From NCBI GenBank assembly GCA_029946075.1, contig JAQSDT010000675.1, positions 1 to 22,908 of the forward strand: 22,908 nt of DNA, given 5' to 3'. Origin of the DNA: a bacterium (GTDB taxonomy: Bacteria > Pseudomonadota > Alphaproteobacteria > Rhizobiales > Xanthobacteraceae). The notes under the pieces are model-generated. The model was given only the letters and a program-made list of their open reading frames with translations. It had not been told where the DNA came from and did not search any database. The translations under genes were made by a program, and so were the position numbers. Shown piece after piece: positions 8,074 to 16,131 of this stretch. Each line of letters begins with the position of its first letter. Positions within the stretch are counted from its first letter, which is position 1.

Positions 8074-9360
8074 TTACGGCAGCTTGCCGTTCGACACATC
8101 CATGATCATCCGCGCCGTCAGGTACAGCCGCGGCACGATGGTGTTGATCAGCACATATTCGGCATCGTTGGAGTGCGCGCCAAACCCCGACAATCCGACA
8201 CCCTCCACCACGGCACCTTTGGTCTTGAGGGCGGCAAAGGCGGCGTCGGTGCCGCCGCCGGTTGCGACCTCGGCGACGCCGAGCGACAGGCCAAGCTCCC
8301 GGTAGATCGTCTTGCCGTGATTGGCGACGCGGCGCGATGCGTCGTTGGCTTCGAGCGGCGGGCGGCGCAGTTCGAACTTCAGGTCCACCTTGGAATCGGG
8401 CAGCAGCCGGTTCTTGATCTTGTCCTGAAGCGTTTTCTCCAGTCCGGCAAAATCCGCCACCTTGAGCGCACGCGCATCGGCCTGCGCCGAGGCATCGGCA
8501 GGGATCACGTTGCGGTTGGTGCCTGCCTTCGCGACCGTCCAGTTCAGCTTGAGGCCTTGCTCCGGCTTCGACAGGTCCTTCATCTGCAGCAGCTGGTGCG
8601 ACAGTTCGTACAGCGCGTTGACGCCGCCTTCGGGCCTGGAGCCCGCGTGTGACGACTTGCCCTGAATGGTCAGATAGGCCGAGCCGATGCCGCTGGTGGC
8701 GAGGCGCAGCATACCGTCGATGCCTCCGCTTTCGAACGAAAGCACCATGTCCTGATCCGCTGCGATCCGGGTAATCGTGCTGCGCCACGCGGGTGAGCTG
8801 ATTTCCTCGTCGCCGTTGATCAGCACGGTGAGCGTGCCGTAAGCCGCGAACTTCAGCTTCTGCAGCAACGTGACCGCGTGGATGATGGTCGCAATGCCTT
8901 GCTTGTCGTCGGCGATGCCAAGGCCATAGGCCTTGTCGCCGTCGATGCGGAACGGCTGATCTTTCAGCATGCCCTTCAGGTAGACCGTGTCCATATGCGC
9001 GATCAGCATGATCTTCGCGCTGCCCGTACCTTTGAATGTGGCGTGCACGGCCGGGCCGAGCTTCTCGGGCGTATCGTCGAGCCGGTAAACGTCGGAGGGT
9101 TGCAGGATTTCGACGGCGCCGCCGAGTTGCCTGAGCGGGCCGGCGATGCGCTCGGCGATCTGGTTCAGGCCTTCAACGTCCTTGCTGCCGGACTCGATGC
9201 TGACGAGATCGCGCAGCGTGTCGAGCAGCGGGAGCTGTTCCGCTTGCGCAAGCGCACGAATGTCGCCGGCCGGCTCGGCGAAAGCAGGTGCTGATAACGC
9301 CAGCCAGAACGAGGCGATCAGCGGACGAATGAGAAATGAAGCAGGGCGCATCTGATGCAT
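8074..9360 (-). CDS. Secreted M20-family metallopeptidase (glutamate carboxypeptidase-like)
   Basis: A 428-residue zinc exopeptidase resembling carboxypeptidase G2. An N-terminal Sec signal with cleavage near APAFA|EP (about residue 28) sends it to the periplasm. Metal-site motifs are in order: H122 in LIAHMDTVY, D151 in GLGIADDKQG, the E185-E186 pair in INGDEEISS (general base and ligand), and the late His in GFGAHSNDAEY. The dimerisation domain (about 230-330) includes GKSSHAGSRPEGG. A start at the second ATG, three codons in (9351), is also possible; neither has a clear ribosome site. It lies just beyond dctM on the same strand, separated by a hairpin. It could release amino acids or acyl-amino acids for uptake, but no direct link to the TRAP system is shown. 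Confidence 0.9.
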   Translation of the reverse strand: MHQMRPASFLIRPLIASFWLALSAPAFAEPAGDIRALAQAEQLPLLDTLRDLVSIESGSKDVEGLNQIAERIAGPLRQLGGAVEILQPSDVYRLDDTPEKLGPAVHATFKGTGSAKIMLIAHMDTVYLKGMLKDQPFRIDGDKAYGLGIADDKQGIATIIHAVTLLQKLKFAAYGTLTVLINGDEEISSPAWRSTITRIAADQDMVLSFESGGIDGMLRLATSGIGSAYLTIQGKSSHAGSRPEGGVNALYELSHQLLQMKDLSKPEQGLKLNWTVAKAGTNRNVIPADASAQADARALKVADFAGLEKTLQDKIKNRLLPDSKVDLKFELRRPPLEANDASRRVANHGKTIYRELGLSLGVAEVATGGGTDAAFAALKTKGAVVEGVGLSGFGAHSNDAEYVLINTIVPRLYLTARMIMDVSNGKLP

Positions 9361-9420
9361 GATACGGCGACCGTTCGTTGAGGGACGGTCCGCATCTTAC
9401 GCCGTTCGCAGGCGCTGTCA

Positions 9421-9470
9421 CCGGCGATCAGATCATGTCGCGCCTTGTCGAGACATGATCCTGTCGCCGG
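9421..9470. terminator. Nested inverted repeat after dctM
   Basis: Outer arms CCGGCGA / TCGCCGG enclose a 3/3 internal loop and inner arms GATCATGTC / GACATGATC (9431-9439, 9452-9460), with a 12-nt loop. It starts 7 nt after the dctM stop. There is no T-run, so it may act as a transcript-stabilising 3' hairpin or a non-canonical terminator rather than a classic intrinsic one. Confidence 0.5.
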
Positions 9471-9476
9471 CAGCTT

Positions 9477-11078
9477 CTATTGTTTTGGCCCGCCGAAATC
9501 GAGCGGTGGCAATTCGATTTGCGGCACCTCGATCTTGACCTTGCTGAGGTCGACGTCGATCGGCTTGTCGAGCAGCGCCGTCACCACGATCGGGAAGGCG
9601 ATCACGATCGCCACCATGATGGCCTGCAGGCCGATCCACGGCACGGCGCCCCAGTAGATGTCGGAGCTCTTGACTTCCTTGGGCGCGACGCCGCGCAGGT
9701 AGAACAGCGCGAAGCCGAACGGCGGATGCAGGAACGAGGTCTGCATGTTGACGCAGAGCATGACGCCGAACCAGATCAGGGCGGCATCGGGGCCGACCAC
9801 CGGCCCCAGCACCTTCTGCGCGATCGGCGCCACCATCGGCAGGATGATGAACGCGATCTCGAAGAAGTCGAGGAAGAACGCCAGGAAGAAGATGAAGAGG
9901 TTGATGAAGATCAGGAAGCCCCAGACGCCGCCGGGGATCGAGGTCAGATGGTGCTCGAGCCAGACGCCGCCGGAGACGCCGAGGAACACCACCGAGAAGC
10001 AGGTCGAGCCGATCAGGATGAACACCACCATGGTGGAGAGGCGCATCGTCGATTCGTAACCCTGCTTGATCAGGTCGCGCAGATCCGGGATGCGGACGGC
10101 TTCGAGGCAGAGCCAGATGACGGCGATGTAGACCACCGCGAATGTCAGCTTGAACAGTTTGCCTTCGCCGAGCATGACGCCGATGATCGCGCCGATGCCG
10201 GTGGCGACGATGCCGATCAGGAGCATCTTGTGCCCCTTGCTGCTCAGTTCCTTGTGATGGATCGCAGCGAGAACGATGGCGCCGATCGCACCCATCGCGC
10301 CGGCTTCCGTCGGCGTCGCGAGGCCGAGCATCATGGTGCCCAGCACCACGAAGATCAGCACGGCCGACGGGATGATGCCCATCAGGCATTTCTTCCAGAG
10401 CGCCCAGCCCGTCAGGGTGCGCGCTTCCTTCGGCACCGGCGGCACGTGTTCGGGCTTGATGAGACCGAGGAGGAATGTGTAACCGGCGAACAATGCGATC
10501 TGCAGCACCGACGGTCCCCAGGCGCCGAGATACATGTCGCCGACCGACTTGCCGAGCTGGTCGGCCATCACGATCAGCACCAGCGACGGCGGCACCAGTT
10601 GCGTGATGGTGCCGGAGGCTGCGAGCACGCCGGTGATATAGCGTACGTTATAGCCGTAGCGGAGCATCACCGGCATCGAGATCAGCGCCATCGCGATGAC
10701 CTGCGCGGCCACCGTGCCGGTGATCGCACCGAGGATGAAGCCGACGATGATGACGGAGTAGCCGAGGCCGCCACGCACCGGGCCGAACAGCTGGCCCATC
10801 GAGTCCAGCATGTCTTCAGCCAGACCGCAGCGCTCCAGGATCGAACCCATGAAGGTGAAGAACGGGATCGCCAGCAGCAATTCGTTGGAGAGCACGCTGC
10901 CGAAAATGCGGCCCGGAATCGCCTGCAGGAAGTTCATGTCGAAGAAGCCGAGATAGATCGACAGGAACCCGAACGACAGCCCGAGCGCGGCCAGCGTGAA
11001 GGCGACCGGGAAGCCGATCAGCATGGCCAGAATCAAGCCGCCGAACATCAGCGGCGGCATCATCTCCAGCGTGATCAT
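9477..11078 (-). CDS. TRAP transporter large permease subunit, DctM family (long form)
   Basis: A 533-residue polytopic inner-membrane protein, the Na+-coupled transport subunit of a TRAP system. Family landmarks include the first segment (PPLMFGGLILAMLIGFPVAFTL), LLAIPFFTFMGSILERCG, GAITGTVAAQVIAM, ASGTITQLVPPSLVLIVMADQ and GLATPTEAGAMGAIGAI. It is about 100 residues longer than the common size of about 430. The extra length includes an additional hydrophobic pair after residue 275 (MLLIGIVATGIGAIIGVML and LTFAVVYIAVIWLCLEAV) and a Pro-rich cytosolic tail. The start overlaps the dctQ stop as ATGA, so the two are coupled. Partners are inferred to be the two TakP-like receptors. Confidence 0.93.
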   Translation of the reverse strand: MITLEMMPPLMFGGLILAMLIGFPVAFTLAALGLSFGFLSIYLGFFDMNFLQAIPGRIFGSVLSNELLLAIPFFTFMGSILERCGLAEDMLDSMGQLFGPVRGGLGYSVIIVGFILGAITGTVAAQVIAMALISMPVMLRYGYNVRYITGVLAASGTITQLVPPSLVLIVMADQLGKSVGDMYLGAWGPSVLQIALFAGYTFLLGLIKPEHVPPVPKEARTLTGWALWKKCLMGIIPSAVLIFVVLGTMMLGLATPTEAGAMGAIGAIVLAAIHHKELSSKGHKMLLIGIVATGIGAIIGVMLGEGKLFKLTFAVVYIAVIWLCLEAVRIPDLRDLIKQGYESTMRLSTMVVFILIGSTCFSVVFLGVSGGVWLEHHLTSIPGGVWGFLIFINLFIFFLAFFLDFFEIAFIILPMVAPIAQKVLGPVVGPDAALIWFGVMLCVNMQTSFLHPPFGFALFYLRGVAPKEVKSSDIYWGAVPWIGLQAIMVAIVIAFPIVVTALLDKPIDVDLSKVKIEVPQIELPPLDFGGPKQ

Positions 11079-11614
11079 TGGGTCGGCCTCTCATACTTCG
11101 CATCGATCACGACATATCCCTTCAGTGCAGCGATGCGCTTGATCACTTCGGAGACGCCCTGCAGCGCCAGGAAAACGAAGCCGACGGGAACGACGGCCTT
11201 GATCGGCCAGCGACCCAGGCCGCCGGCATTGCTCGAAATCTCGCTCACGTCGTAGGCCTGGATGAAGAACGGCCAGGACAGGTAGCTGAGCAGCAGGCAG
11301 GAGGGGATCAGGAAGAACAGCGTGCCGATCATGTCGAGCCAGATCTGGCCGCGTTCGGACAGCATCAAATAGAGGATCTCGACGCGGACGTGCTCGTTCT
11401 TCTTGAAGGTATAGGAGGCGCCGAACATCACGAAGACGGCGAACATGTACCATTGCAGTTCGAGCCAGGCGTTCGACGAGTAGCCGAACGCGTAACGGAT
11501 CATCGCGTTGGCCGCACTCACCACGCAGGCGGCGAGCACGAGCCAGTTGCAGATGCCGCCGAGTTTTTCGTTGAGCCAGTCGATTGCGGTGCTGATTGCC
11601 AACAATGGGCGCAT
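11075..11614 (-). CDS. TRAP transporter small permease subunit, DctQ family
   Basis: A 179-residue membrane protein with about four hydrophobic segments: ICNWLVLAACVVSAANAMIRYAF, ELQWYMFAVFVMFGASYTF, a third beginning IGTLFFLIPSCLLL, and a last one in AVVPVGFVFLALQGVSEVI. The loop KKNEHVRVEILYLMLSERGQIWLD between segments 2 and 3 is characteristic of DctQ. A GAGGAG ribosome site precedes the ATG. It is the first gene of the dctQM unit, and its promoter should lie within 11615-11900. Confidence 0.92.
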   Translation of the reverse strand: MRPLLAISTAIDWLNEKLGGICNWLVLAACVVSAANAMIRYAFGYSSNAWLELQWYMFAVFVMFGASYTFKKNEHVRVEILYLMLSERGQIWLDMIGTLFFLIPSCLLLSYLSWPFFIQAYDVSEISSNAGGLGRWPIKAVVPVGFVFLALQGVSEVIKRIAALKGYVVIDAKYERPTQ

Positions 11615-12008
11615 TACGCTCTCCTCGGGCGCGTCATCATCGACGCACGCCGGATGTCCAAACCAATATTGCGCCGCGACCCCGCCTCACGCGCGGTGAG
11701 CCGTGGCCGCGCAAACGTGCAGCATCGTTCCCGCGCGTGGAACGCACGGAACCGCAACTCATTCGCTGAAGCGATTGCAACGATTAGTCCTCCCCCAACT
11801 CAGCGCTACCGCCGTCTTGTCTGCACCCTGGATGAAACCCTTCGGATGCAGCGGCCTGTTACCGGCCGTGCTGGCGTGAAAGCAGCCGCACCATTTCAGC
11901 GCGGCGTGGCGACGTCAATCGGAAAATGGGCAAATTGACGCGGGGCCCAATTCGTTGGTCGGTCTGATAAATCCGCGCTGGGAACGATGATAAAAAAGGC
12001 AGCGTCAA
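11615..12008. other. Intergenic region between dctQ and moaA
   Basis: A 394-nt stretch without a convincing gene; the open frame across it is antisense continuation with no family features. It must hold the dctQM promoter, though no strong -35/-10 pair was identified. A six-T run on the minus strand (11992-11997) just beyond the moaA stop may be part of a weak moaA terminator. Confidence 0.5.
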
Positions 12009-13043
12009 TCAGCCGCCGGTCACGCTCATGTGACGGCTGACGCTGGGGCGGTTATGCCGGCGGTCGATGATGAAGTCGTGGCCCTTCGGCTTCAGTCCGA
12101 TGGCGCGATCGATCGTAGCCGAAAGCAGTTCGTCGTCCGCGGATGCGCGCAGCGGCTTGCGCAGATCGGAGGCATCCTCGTGGCCGAGGCAGGTGTGCAG
12201 CGTGCCGGTGCAGGTGATCCGTACCCGATTACAGGACTCGCAGAAATTATGGGTCATCGGCGTGATGAAGCCGAGCTTGCCGCCGGTTTCGGCAACGCTG
12301 ACGTAGCGGGCAGGGCCGCCGGTGTCGTCGTCGAGATCGGTCATTGTGAACTGCTGGGCGAGCCGGGTACGCAACAACGACAGCGGGACGTACTGGTCGA
12401 TCCGTCCCTCGCCGATGTCGCCCATCGGCATCACTTCGATCAGCGTCAGGCCCATTCCCTTGCCGTGCGCCCATTGCATCAGCGAGGGGATTTCCTCCTC
12501 GTTCATGTTCTTGAGCGCCACCGCGTTGATCTTGACGGCAAGGCCTGCGGCGCGCGCAGCCTCGATCCCGGCGAGCACCTGGTCGAGATCGCCCCAACGG
12601 GTGATGGCGCGGAACTTTTGCGCATCGAGCGTATCGAGCGACACGTTGACGCGGCGCACGCCGCAGTCGCGCAGCTCGGTGGCATAGCGCGCGAGTTGCG
12701 AGCCGTTGGTGGTCAGCGTCAGTTCGTCGAGCGCGCCGCTGCCGAGATGACGCGACAAGGAGCGCACCAGCGACATCACGTTGCGCCGGACCAGCGGCTC
12801 GCCGCCGGTGAGGCGGATCTTGCGCACGCCCTTGGCGACGAAGGCTGAGCAGAGTCGGTCGAGTTCCTCGAGCGTCAGCAGATCCTTCTTCGGCAGGAAC
12901 GTCATGTCTTCCGACATGCAGTAGAAGCAGCGCAGGTCGCAACGGTCGGTGACGGACACGCGCAGGTAACGGATGGTCCGGCCGAACGGATCGACCATCG
13001 GACGCAGCAACTGCTCGGGAGAACTCAACGACGTTCCGCTCAT
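12009..13043 (-). CDS. moaA: GTP 3',8-cyclase (molybdenum cofactor biosynthesis protein A)
   Basis: A 344-residue radical SAM enzyme catalysing, with MoaC, the first step of molybdopterin synthesis from GTP. The radical SAM cluster motif is C35-DLR-C39-FY-C42. The C-terminal second cluster has the canonical CX2CX13C spacing (CESC ... HTC). IRLTGGEPLVRR and LTTNGSQL are typical internal blocks. The protein ends in Gly-Gly, which activates the enzyme. The ATG at 13043 is preceded directly by an in-frame TGA and by GAAGG further upstream. The leader carries an unusual tandem repeat. No other Mo-cofactor gene is visible in the window. Confidence 0.96.
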   Translation of the reverse strand: MSGTSLSSPEQLLRPMVDPFGRTIRYLRVSVTDRCDLRCFYCMSEDMTFLPKKDLLTLEELDRLCSAFVAKGVRKIRLTGGEPLVRRNVMSLVRSLSRHLGSGALDELTLTTNGSQLARYATELRDCGVRRVNVSLDTLDAQKFRAITRWGDLDQVLAGIEAARAAGLAVKINAVALKNMNEEEIPSLMQWAHGKGMGLTLIEVMPMGDIGEGRIDQYVPLSLLRTRLAQQFTMTDLDDDTGGPARYVSVAETGGKLGFITPMTHNFCESCNRVRITCTGTLHTCLGHEDASDLRKPLRASADDELLSATIDRAIGLKPKGHDFIIDRRHNRPSVSRHMSVTGG

Positions 13044-13067
13044 TCAAAAAGAGCCTTCAAAGGAAGC

Positions 13068-13112
13068 CTTGCCAAGGTACCTTGCCAAAGGGACTTGCCA
13101 AAGGACTTGCCA
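13068..13112 (-). repeat. Short tandem repeat upstream of moaA
   Basis: CTTGCCAA recurs at 13068, 13081 and 13094, and as CTTGCCA at 13106: four units with a period of 12-13 nt, and a degenerate relative at 13054-13064. Within it CAAGGTACCTTG (13073-13084) is a perfect palindrome. On the coding strand of moaA the unit reads about TTGGCAAGTCCCT. It lies 25-69 nt upstream of the start codon, so it is in the leader or promoter. Confidence 0.7.
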
Positions 13113-13214
13113 TGCCTCGTCTGCGGGGTCACCGCGATGCCGATATTCCGCTAGCACCAATGTATGCACGATGCCACCTGCCTACAATCGGAGCGTTCGG
13201 GTGCAGTGCAGCGA

Positions 13215-13670
13215 TCAACGGGTAGCGGGGGGCGGTGCCGGGAACGGCGAGGCGGCGGGCGCGGTCGCCGCTGCGGCGGGCTTCGGCTTCTTCTTCGGCC
13301 GCATCGGCTTGCGCACCTTCGGCGGCGGCGCGACGGGCTTGAGTTCCGCAAACACCGGATTGGGCTCGATCAGCGTTGTGGCCGGGCTGGTGAAATCGCC
13401 GGGGTTCCGGATCACCTGTACCGGGACGGTCGCCGGTATGAATTTCGGCAGCGCGAAGGTGACCGTGAAGCCGGCATCCGGGGCCGGAACATTGAGCGAG
13501 CAGGGGGTTTTGCAGGTCGGGCCCAGCGACGTCGTGGCGTCGGCGCCCGGCGGCGTCGATTCGAGCTGGACCTGGACCAGCGGCGGCGTCGGCTTGAACG
13601 AATCGAGGGAAAACGAGGAGCAGCCGGCGAGACCGAGTCCAGTGACGGCAATCGCGAGAACACGACGCAT
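13215..13670 (-). CDS. Lipoprotein with PEGA-like domain and Pro/Lys/Ala-rich tail
   Basis: A 151-residue predicted lipoprotein. The signal MRRVLAIAVTGLGLAGC ends in the lipobox LAGC, with acylated Cys17 followed by SS. Residues about 35-115 contain a PEGA-like beta module (ESTPPGADATTSLGPTCKTPCSL), with two cysteines that may form a disulfide. The tail (about 110-151) is rich in Pro, Lys and Ala, including RKPMRPKKKPKP, and could thread or bind the cell wall. A CtrA-type box lies 92 nt upstream of the ATG. No specific function is recognised; outer-membrane or periplasmic anchoring is inferred. Confidence 0.82.
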   Translation of the reverse strand: MRRVLAIAVTGLGLAGCSSFSLDSFKPTPPLVQVQLESTPPGADATTSLGPTCKTPCSLNVPAPDAGFTVTFALPKFIPATVPVQVIRNPGDFTSPATTLIEPNPVFAELKPVAPPPKVRKPMRPKKKPKPAAAATAPAASPFPAPPPATR

Positions 13671-13762
13671 GATCGATTACTCTGACTGCGGCCAGCCGCC
13701 GCAATCCCCTCCGAAAACCATAGGAGCGTGGGAACAGGGCTGCAACCATGCCGGGCAAATTA

Positions 13763-13778
13763 GTTAAGGAATGGTTAA
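13763..13778 (-). promoter_or_regulatory. CtrA-type binding box upstream of the lipoprotein gene
   Basis: On the minus strand this reads TTAACCATTCCTTAAC, a full match to TTAA-N7-TTAAC. It is in the orientation of the lipoprotein gene and 92 nt from its ATG. An AT-rich stretch (13795-13830) lies behind it. The motif is seen directly; cell-cycle control of the lipoprotein is inferred. Confidence 0.55.
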
Positions 13779-13833
13779 TGCCGACGCGGCCGCTATTTTA
13801 AAAAAGTAAATATATCAATGGTTTAAAGGGGGG

Positions 13834-14514
13834 TTATGGCTTGCGCAGGCTGTTCACGGCACCTGGCAGGTCGCGCATATGGTCGATCAGCCGATCCGGC
13901 TTCAGATCGGCGATGGGTACATCGGTGTAGCCGAACGAGACCCCGATCACGGGAACGCCGGTCCGCCGGGCGACCCCGACATCGGGCCCGGCATCCCCCA
14001 CCATGACCGTCGTCGCCACCTGGCCGCCGGCGCGCGCCACCGTCTGCTGCAGGATGACCGGGTCGGGCTTCGCGACCCCGAACGTGTCGGCGCCGCAGAT
14101 CGCGGCAAATCGCTTGCTGAGATCGAGTTCGTCGAGCAGCCGCTTCGACAGCCATTCCAGCTTGTTGGTGCAGACGGCAAAGCGGCAGCCCTGCGCCTCG
14201 AGGTCGTCGAGGGCGGCATCCAGCCCCTCGAAGGGGCGTGAGCCTTCGGCGATATGATCGCCGTAATAGGCGACGAAATCCCTGGTCAGACGGTCGAGAT
14301 CGCCGACGCTGACGGCGCGGCCGTCCACTTCCAGCCCGCGCTCGAGCAGCTTGCGCGCGCCGGCGCCGATCATGTTGCGCGCCGAACTCATCGGCAACGG
14401 CGCGATACCTTCGCGCTCGAGCACGTAATTGAGGGCCGAAATCAAATCGGGGGCGGTGTCGACCAATGTGCCGTCGAGGTCGAAAACGATCAGGCGGGAG
14501 GATGTCATGGGCAT
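13834..14514 (-). CDS. gph: HAD-family phosphatase, phosphoglycolate phosphatase type
   Basis: A 226-residue HAD hydrolase. Motif I is FDLDGTLVDT (nucleophile and acid Asp), motif II is VCTNK, motif III is the Lys in GVAKPDP, and motif IV is GDAGPD. The alpha-helical cap between motifs I and II (about 20-85, with NMIGAGARKLLERGL) is of the Gph type. The expected reaction is removal of phosphate from 2-phosphoglycolate, arising from DNA repair or Rubisco oxygenation. The second Met (14508) is an equally plausible start; neither has a good ribosome site. It is divergent from rpiA. The symbol is given on family grounds; related HAD phosphatases cannot be fully excluded. Confidence 0.85.
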   Translation of the reverse strand: MPMTSSRLIVFDLDGTLVDTAPDLISALNYVLEREGIAPLPMSSARNMIGAGARKLLERGLEVDGRAVSVGDLDRLTRDFVAYYGDHIAEGSRPFEGLDAALDDLEAQGCRFAVCTNKLEWLSKRLLDELDLSKRFAAICGADTFGVAKPDPVILQQTVARAGGQVATTVMVGDAGPDVGVARRTGVPVIGVSFGYTDVPIADLKPDRLIDHMRDLPGAVNSLRKP

Positions 14515-14651
14515 TCGCTAGCGACAGCCGGTACTTCGCGCAAGCCGGATTCAGTCCATTTTGGCACGGCTTGGCGCTGTTCCCGGGGGCAAAACGACGC
14601 TAGACATGCGCCGGTTTACTGAAGCTCTCCCGGAAGAGGCATCGTCAGCAC

Positions 14652-15350
14652 GTGGACATGGATCAACTGAAGCGGCAGGCGGCTGCAAAGGCGCTGGAGC
14701 AGGTGCGGGACGGCATGAAGCTCGGGCTCGGCACCGGCTCGACCGCGAAGCATTTCGTCGATCTGCTCGGTGAAAAGGTCGCCGCCGGATTGCGCGTGGT
14801 CGGCGTACCGACCTCGGAAGCGACCCGTGCGCAGGCCGAGGCCTGCGGCATCCCGCTCACCACGCTCGATGATATCGACCGTCTCGACATCACCATCGAC
14901 GGCGCCGACGAAATGGATCCTGCGCTCAATCTGATCAAGGGCGGCGGCGGTGCGCTGCTGCGGGAAAAGATCGTGGCCGCGGCCTCGGATCGCATGATCG
15001 TGATCGCTGACGACAGCAAATGGGTCGATGTTCTCGGCCGCTTCCCCCTACCTATCGAGGTGATTCCGTTCGGCCTGACCGCCACCCGTCGGGCGATATC
15101 GGACGCATTTGCCCAAAGCGGGGTTTCCGGGCAAATGGTGGTCCGAAAGGGCAAGGACGGCCACGTTTTTGTCACCGATGGCGGCCACTGGATTATCGAC
15201 GCCCATCTGGGACGCATTGCCGATGCCCCGCGTCTGGCAGGTCTCTTGAGCCTGATCCCGGGCGTCGTCGAACACGGCCTGTTCATTGGCCTGGGCAGCA
15301 CCGCCATCCTGGCTGGCGCGCAGGGAATTCGCGTAGTTGAGCGGCGCTAG
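14652..15350 (+). CDS. rpiA: Ribose-5-phosphate isomerase A
   Basis: A 232-residue cytosolic enzyme interconverting ribose 5-phosphate and ribulose 5-phosphate in the pentose phosphate pathway. Signature blocks are GLGTGSTAKHFVDLL (phosphate loop), the catalytic region DITIDGADEMDP, IKGGGGALLREKIVAAAS, and the C-terminal GVVEHGLFIGL. Length is standard. GTG at 14652 is chosen because AGAGG (14635-14639) is 12 nt upstream; ATG at 14658 is two codons later. The DUF2059 gene follows 24 nt downstream, so the two likely share a transcript. Confidence 0.95.
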   Translation: MDMDQLKRQAAAKALEQVRDGMKLGLGTGSTAKHFVDLLGEKVAAGLRVVGVPTSEATRAQAEACGIPLTTLDDIDRLDITIDGADEMDPALNLIKGGGGALLREKIVAAASDRMIVIADDSKWVDVLGRFPLPIEVIPFGLTATRRAISDAFAQSGVSGQMVVRKGKDGHVFVTDGGHWIIDAHLGRIADAPRLAGLLSLIPGVVEHGLFIGLGSTAILAGAQGIRVVERR

Positions 15351-15374
15351 CGCCGGTAATCGAGGAGAATTGGA

Positions 15375-15926
15375 ATGAAGAGCTTTTCACGGATGTTGTC
15401 GGCGGCGGGTATGGCCCTGGGGGTGTCCCTCGGCCTGACCCTGACCGGCATGCCCGCCAGCGCGCAGCAGAAGCAGGTTCCCGCGCCTGCAACCGCGCTC
15501 AAACAGGCCTCGCCGGCGGCGATCGCGGCGGCCAAGGAAATCCTGACGATGAAGAACGCCAGCGCGATGTACGCCTCGGCCGTTCCCAACCTCGTCGAGC
15601 AAACCAAGAACACCCTGCTGCAGAGCAATCTCAACCTGCAGAAGGACCTCAACGAGGTCGCCGTCATCGTCGCCAAGAACCTCGCCGGCCGAGAGAAGGA
15701 AATCGGCGACGGCATGGCGCAGGTCTACGCCAACGAATTCTCCGAGCAGGAGCTGAAGGACCTCGTGACCTTCTACAAGTCTCCGCTCGGCCAGAAGCTG
15801 CTGGCGACCGAGCCCCGTGCGATCCAGTTCAGCATGTCCTATATGAACCAGTGGGCGCAGGCGTTTGCCGAAGTCATCAACGGCCAGTTCCGTGCCGAGA
15901 TGAAGAAGCGCGGCAAGGACATCTGA
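15375..15926 (+). CDS. Secreted DUF2059-family protein
   Basis: A 183-residue exported protein. The signal peptide (about 1-32) ends near MPASAQ. The mature part is mainly helical and carries the DUF2059 core: a helix with EFSEQELKDLVTFYKSPLGQKLL, then PRAIQFSMSYMNQWAQAFAEVI. The family is common in periplasmic proteins of proteobacteria and has no defined reaction. AGGAG lies 10 nt before the ATG. The position directly after rpiA suggests co-transcription without a known functional link. Confidence 0.88.
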   Translation: MKSFSRMLSAAGMALGVSLGLTLTGMPASAQQKQVPAPATALKQASPAAIAAAKEILTMKNASAMYASAVPNLVEQTKNTLLQSNLNLQKDLNEVAVIVAKNLAGREKEIGDGMAQVYANEFSEQELKDLVTFYKSPLGQKLLATEPRAIQFSMSYMNQWAQAFAEVINGQFRAEMKKRGKDI

Positions 15927-15983
15927 GTCTTGCAGCGTCCGCTTGCTCCTCCAGCGACAACGGCAAGGCCGTTGCGCCGGGGT

Positions 15984-16064
15984 GAGGAGCGCGAAGCGCG
16001 TCTCGAACCGCGAGGCCCGACCGTGGCCTCTATCCTTCGAGACGCCCGCTGCGCGGGCTCCTCG
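15984..16064. repeat. Paired palindromic dispersed repeat (REP-like) before gor
   Basis: Two GC-rich hairpin units in inverted orientation. Unit 1 (15984-16007) has GAGGAGCGC-GAA-GCGCGTCTC. Unit 2 (about 16036-16064) is its complement-like partner with a GCCCGC-TGC-GCGGGC stem and the same ends (TTCGAGAC ... CTCCTC). Such paired units recur in Bradyrhizobium-type genomes, from general knowledge. It fills most of the 205-nt gap between the DUF2059 gene and gor. Confidence 0.7.
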
Positions 16065-16131
16065 GGACGAGGAGTTCAAGCTGATTTGATCAACGAGGGG
16101 CTGGGGCTTCCGGCTTCGGGGCAGGGTTGAG

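Noticed and set aside
6887..8788. Long minus-strand open frame across TRAP receptor 2 and the peptidase
   Set aside because: It runs antisense to the receptor and out of frame through the M20 gene, both with strong family motifs; its own product shows no recognisable domain.
9480..11255. Long plus-strand open frame opposite dctM
   Set aside because: Its translation is an Asp/His/Arg-rich low-complexity product typical of the antisense of a GC-rich membrane protein gene; the minus strand encodes a clear DctM.
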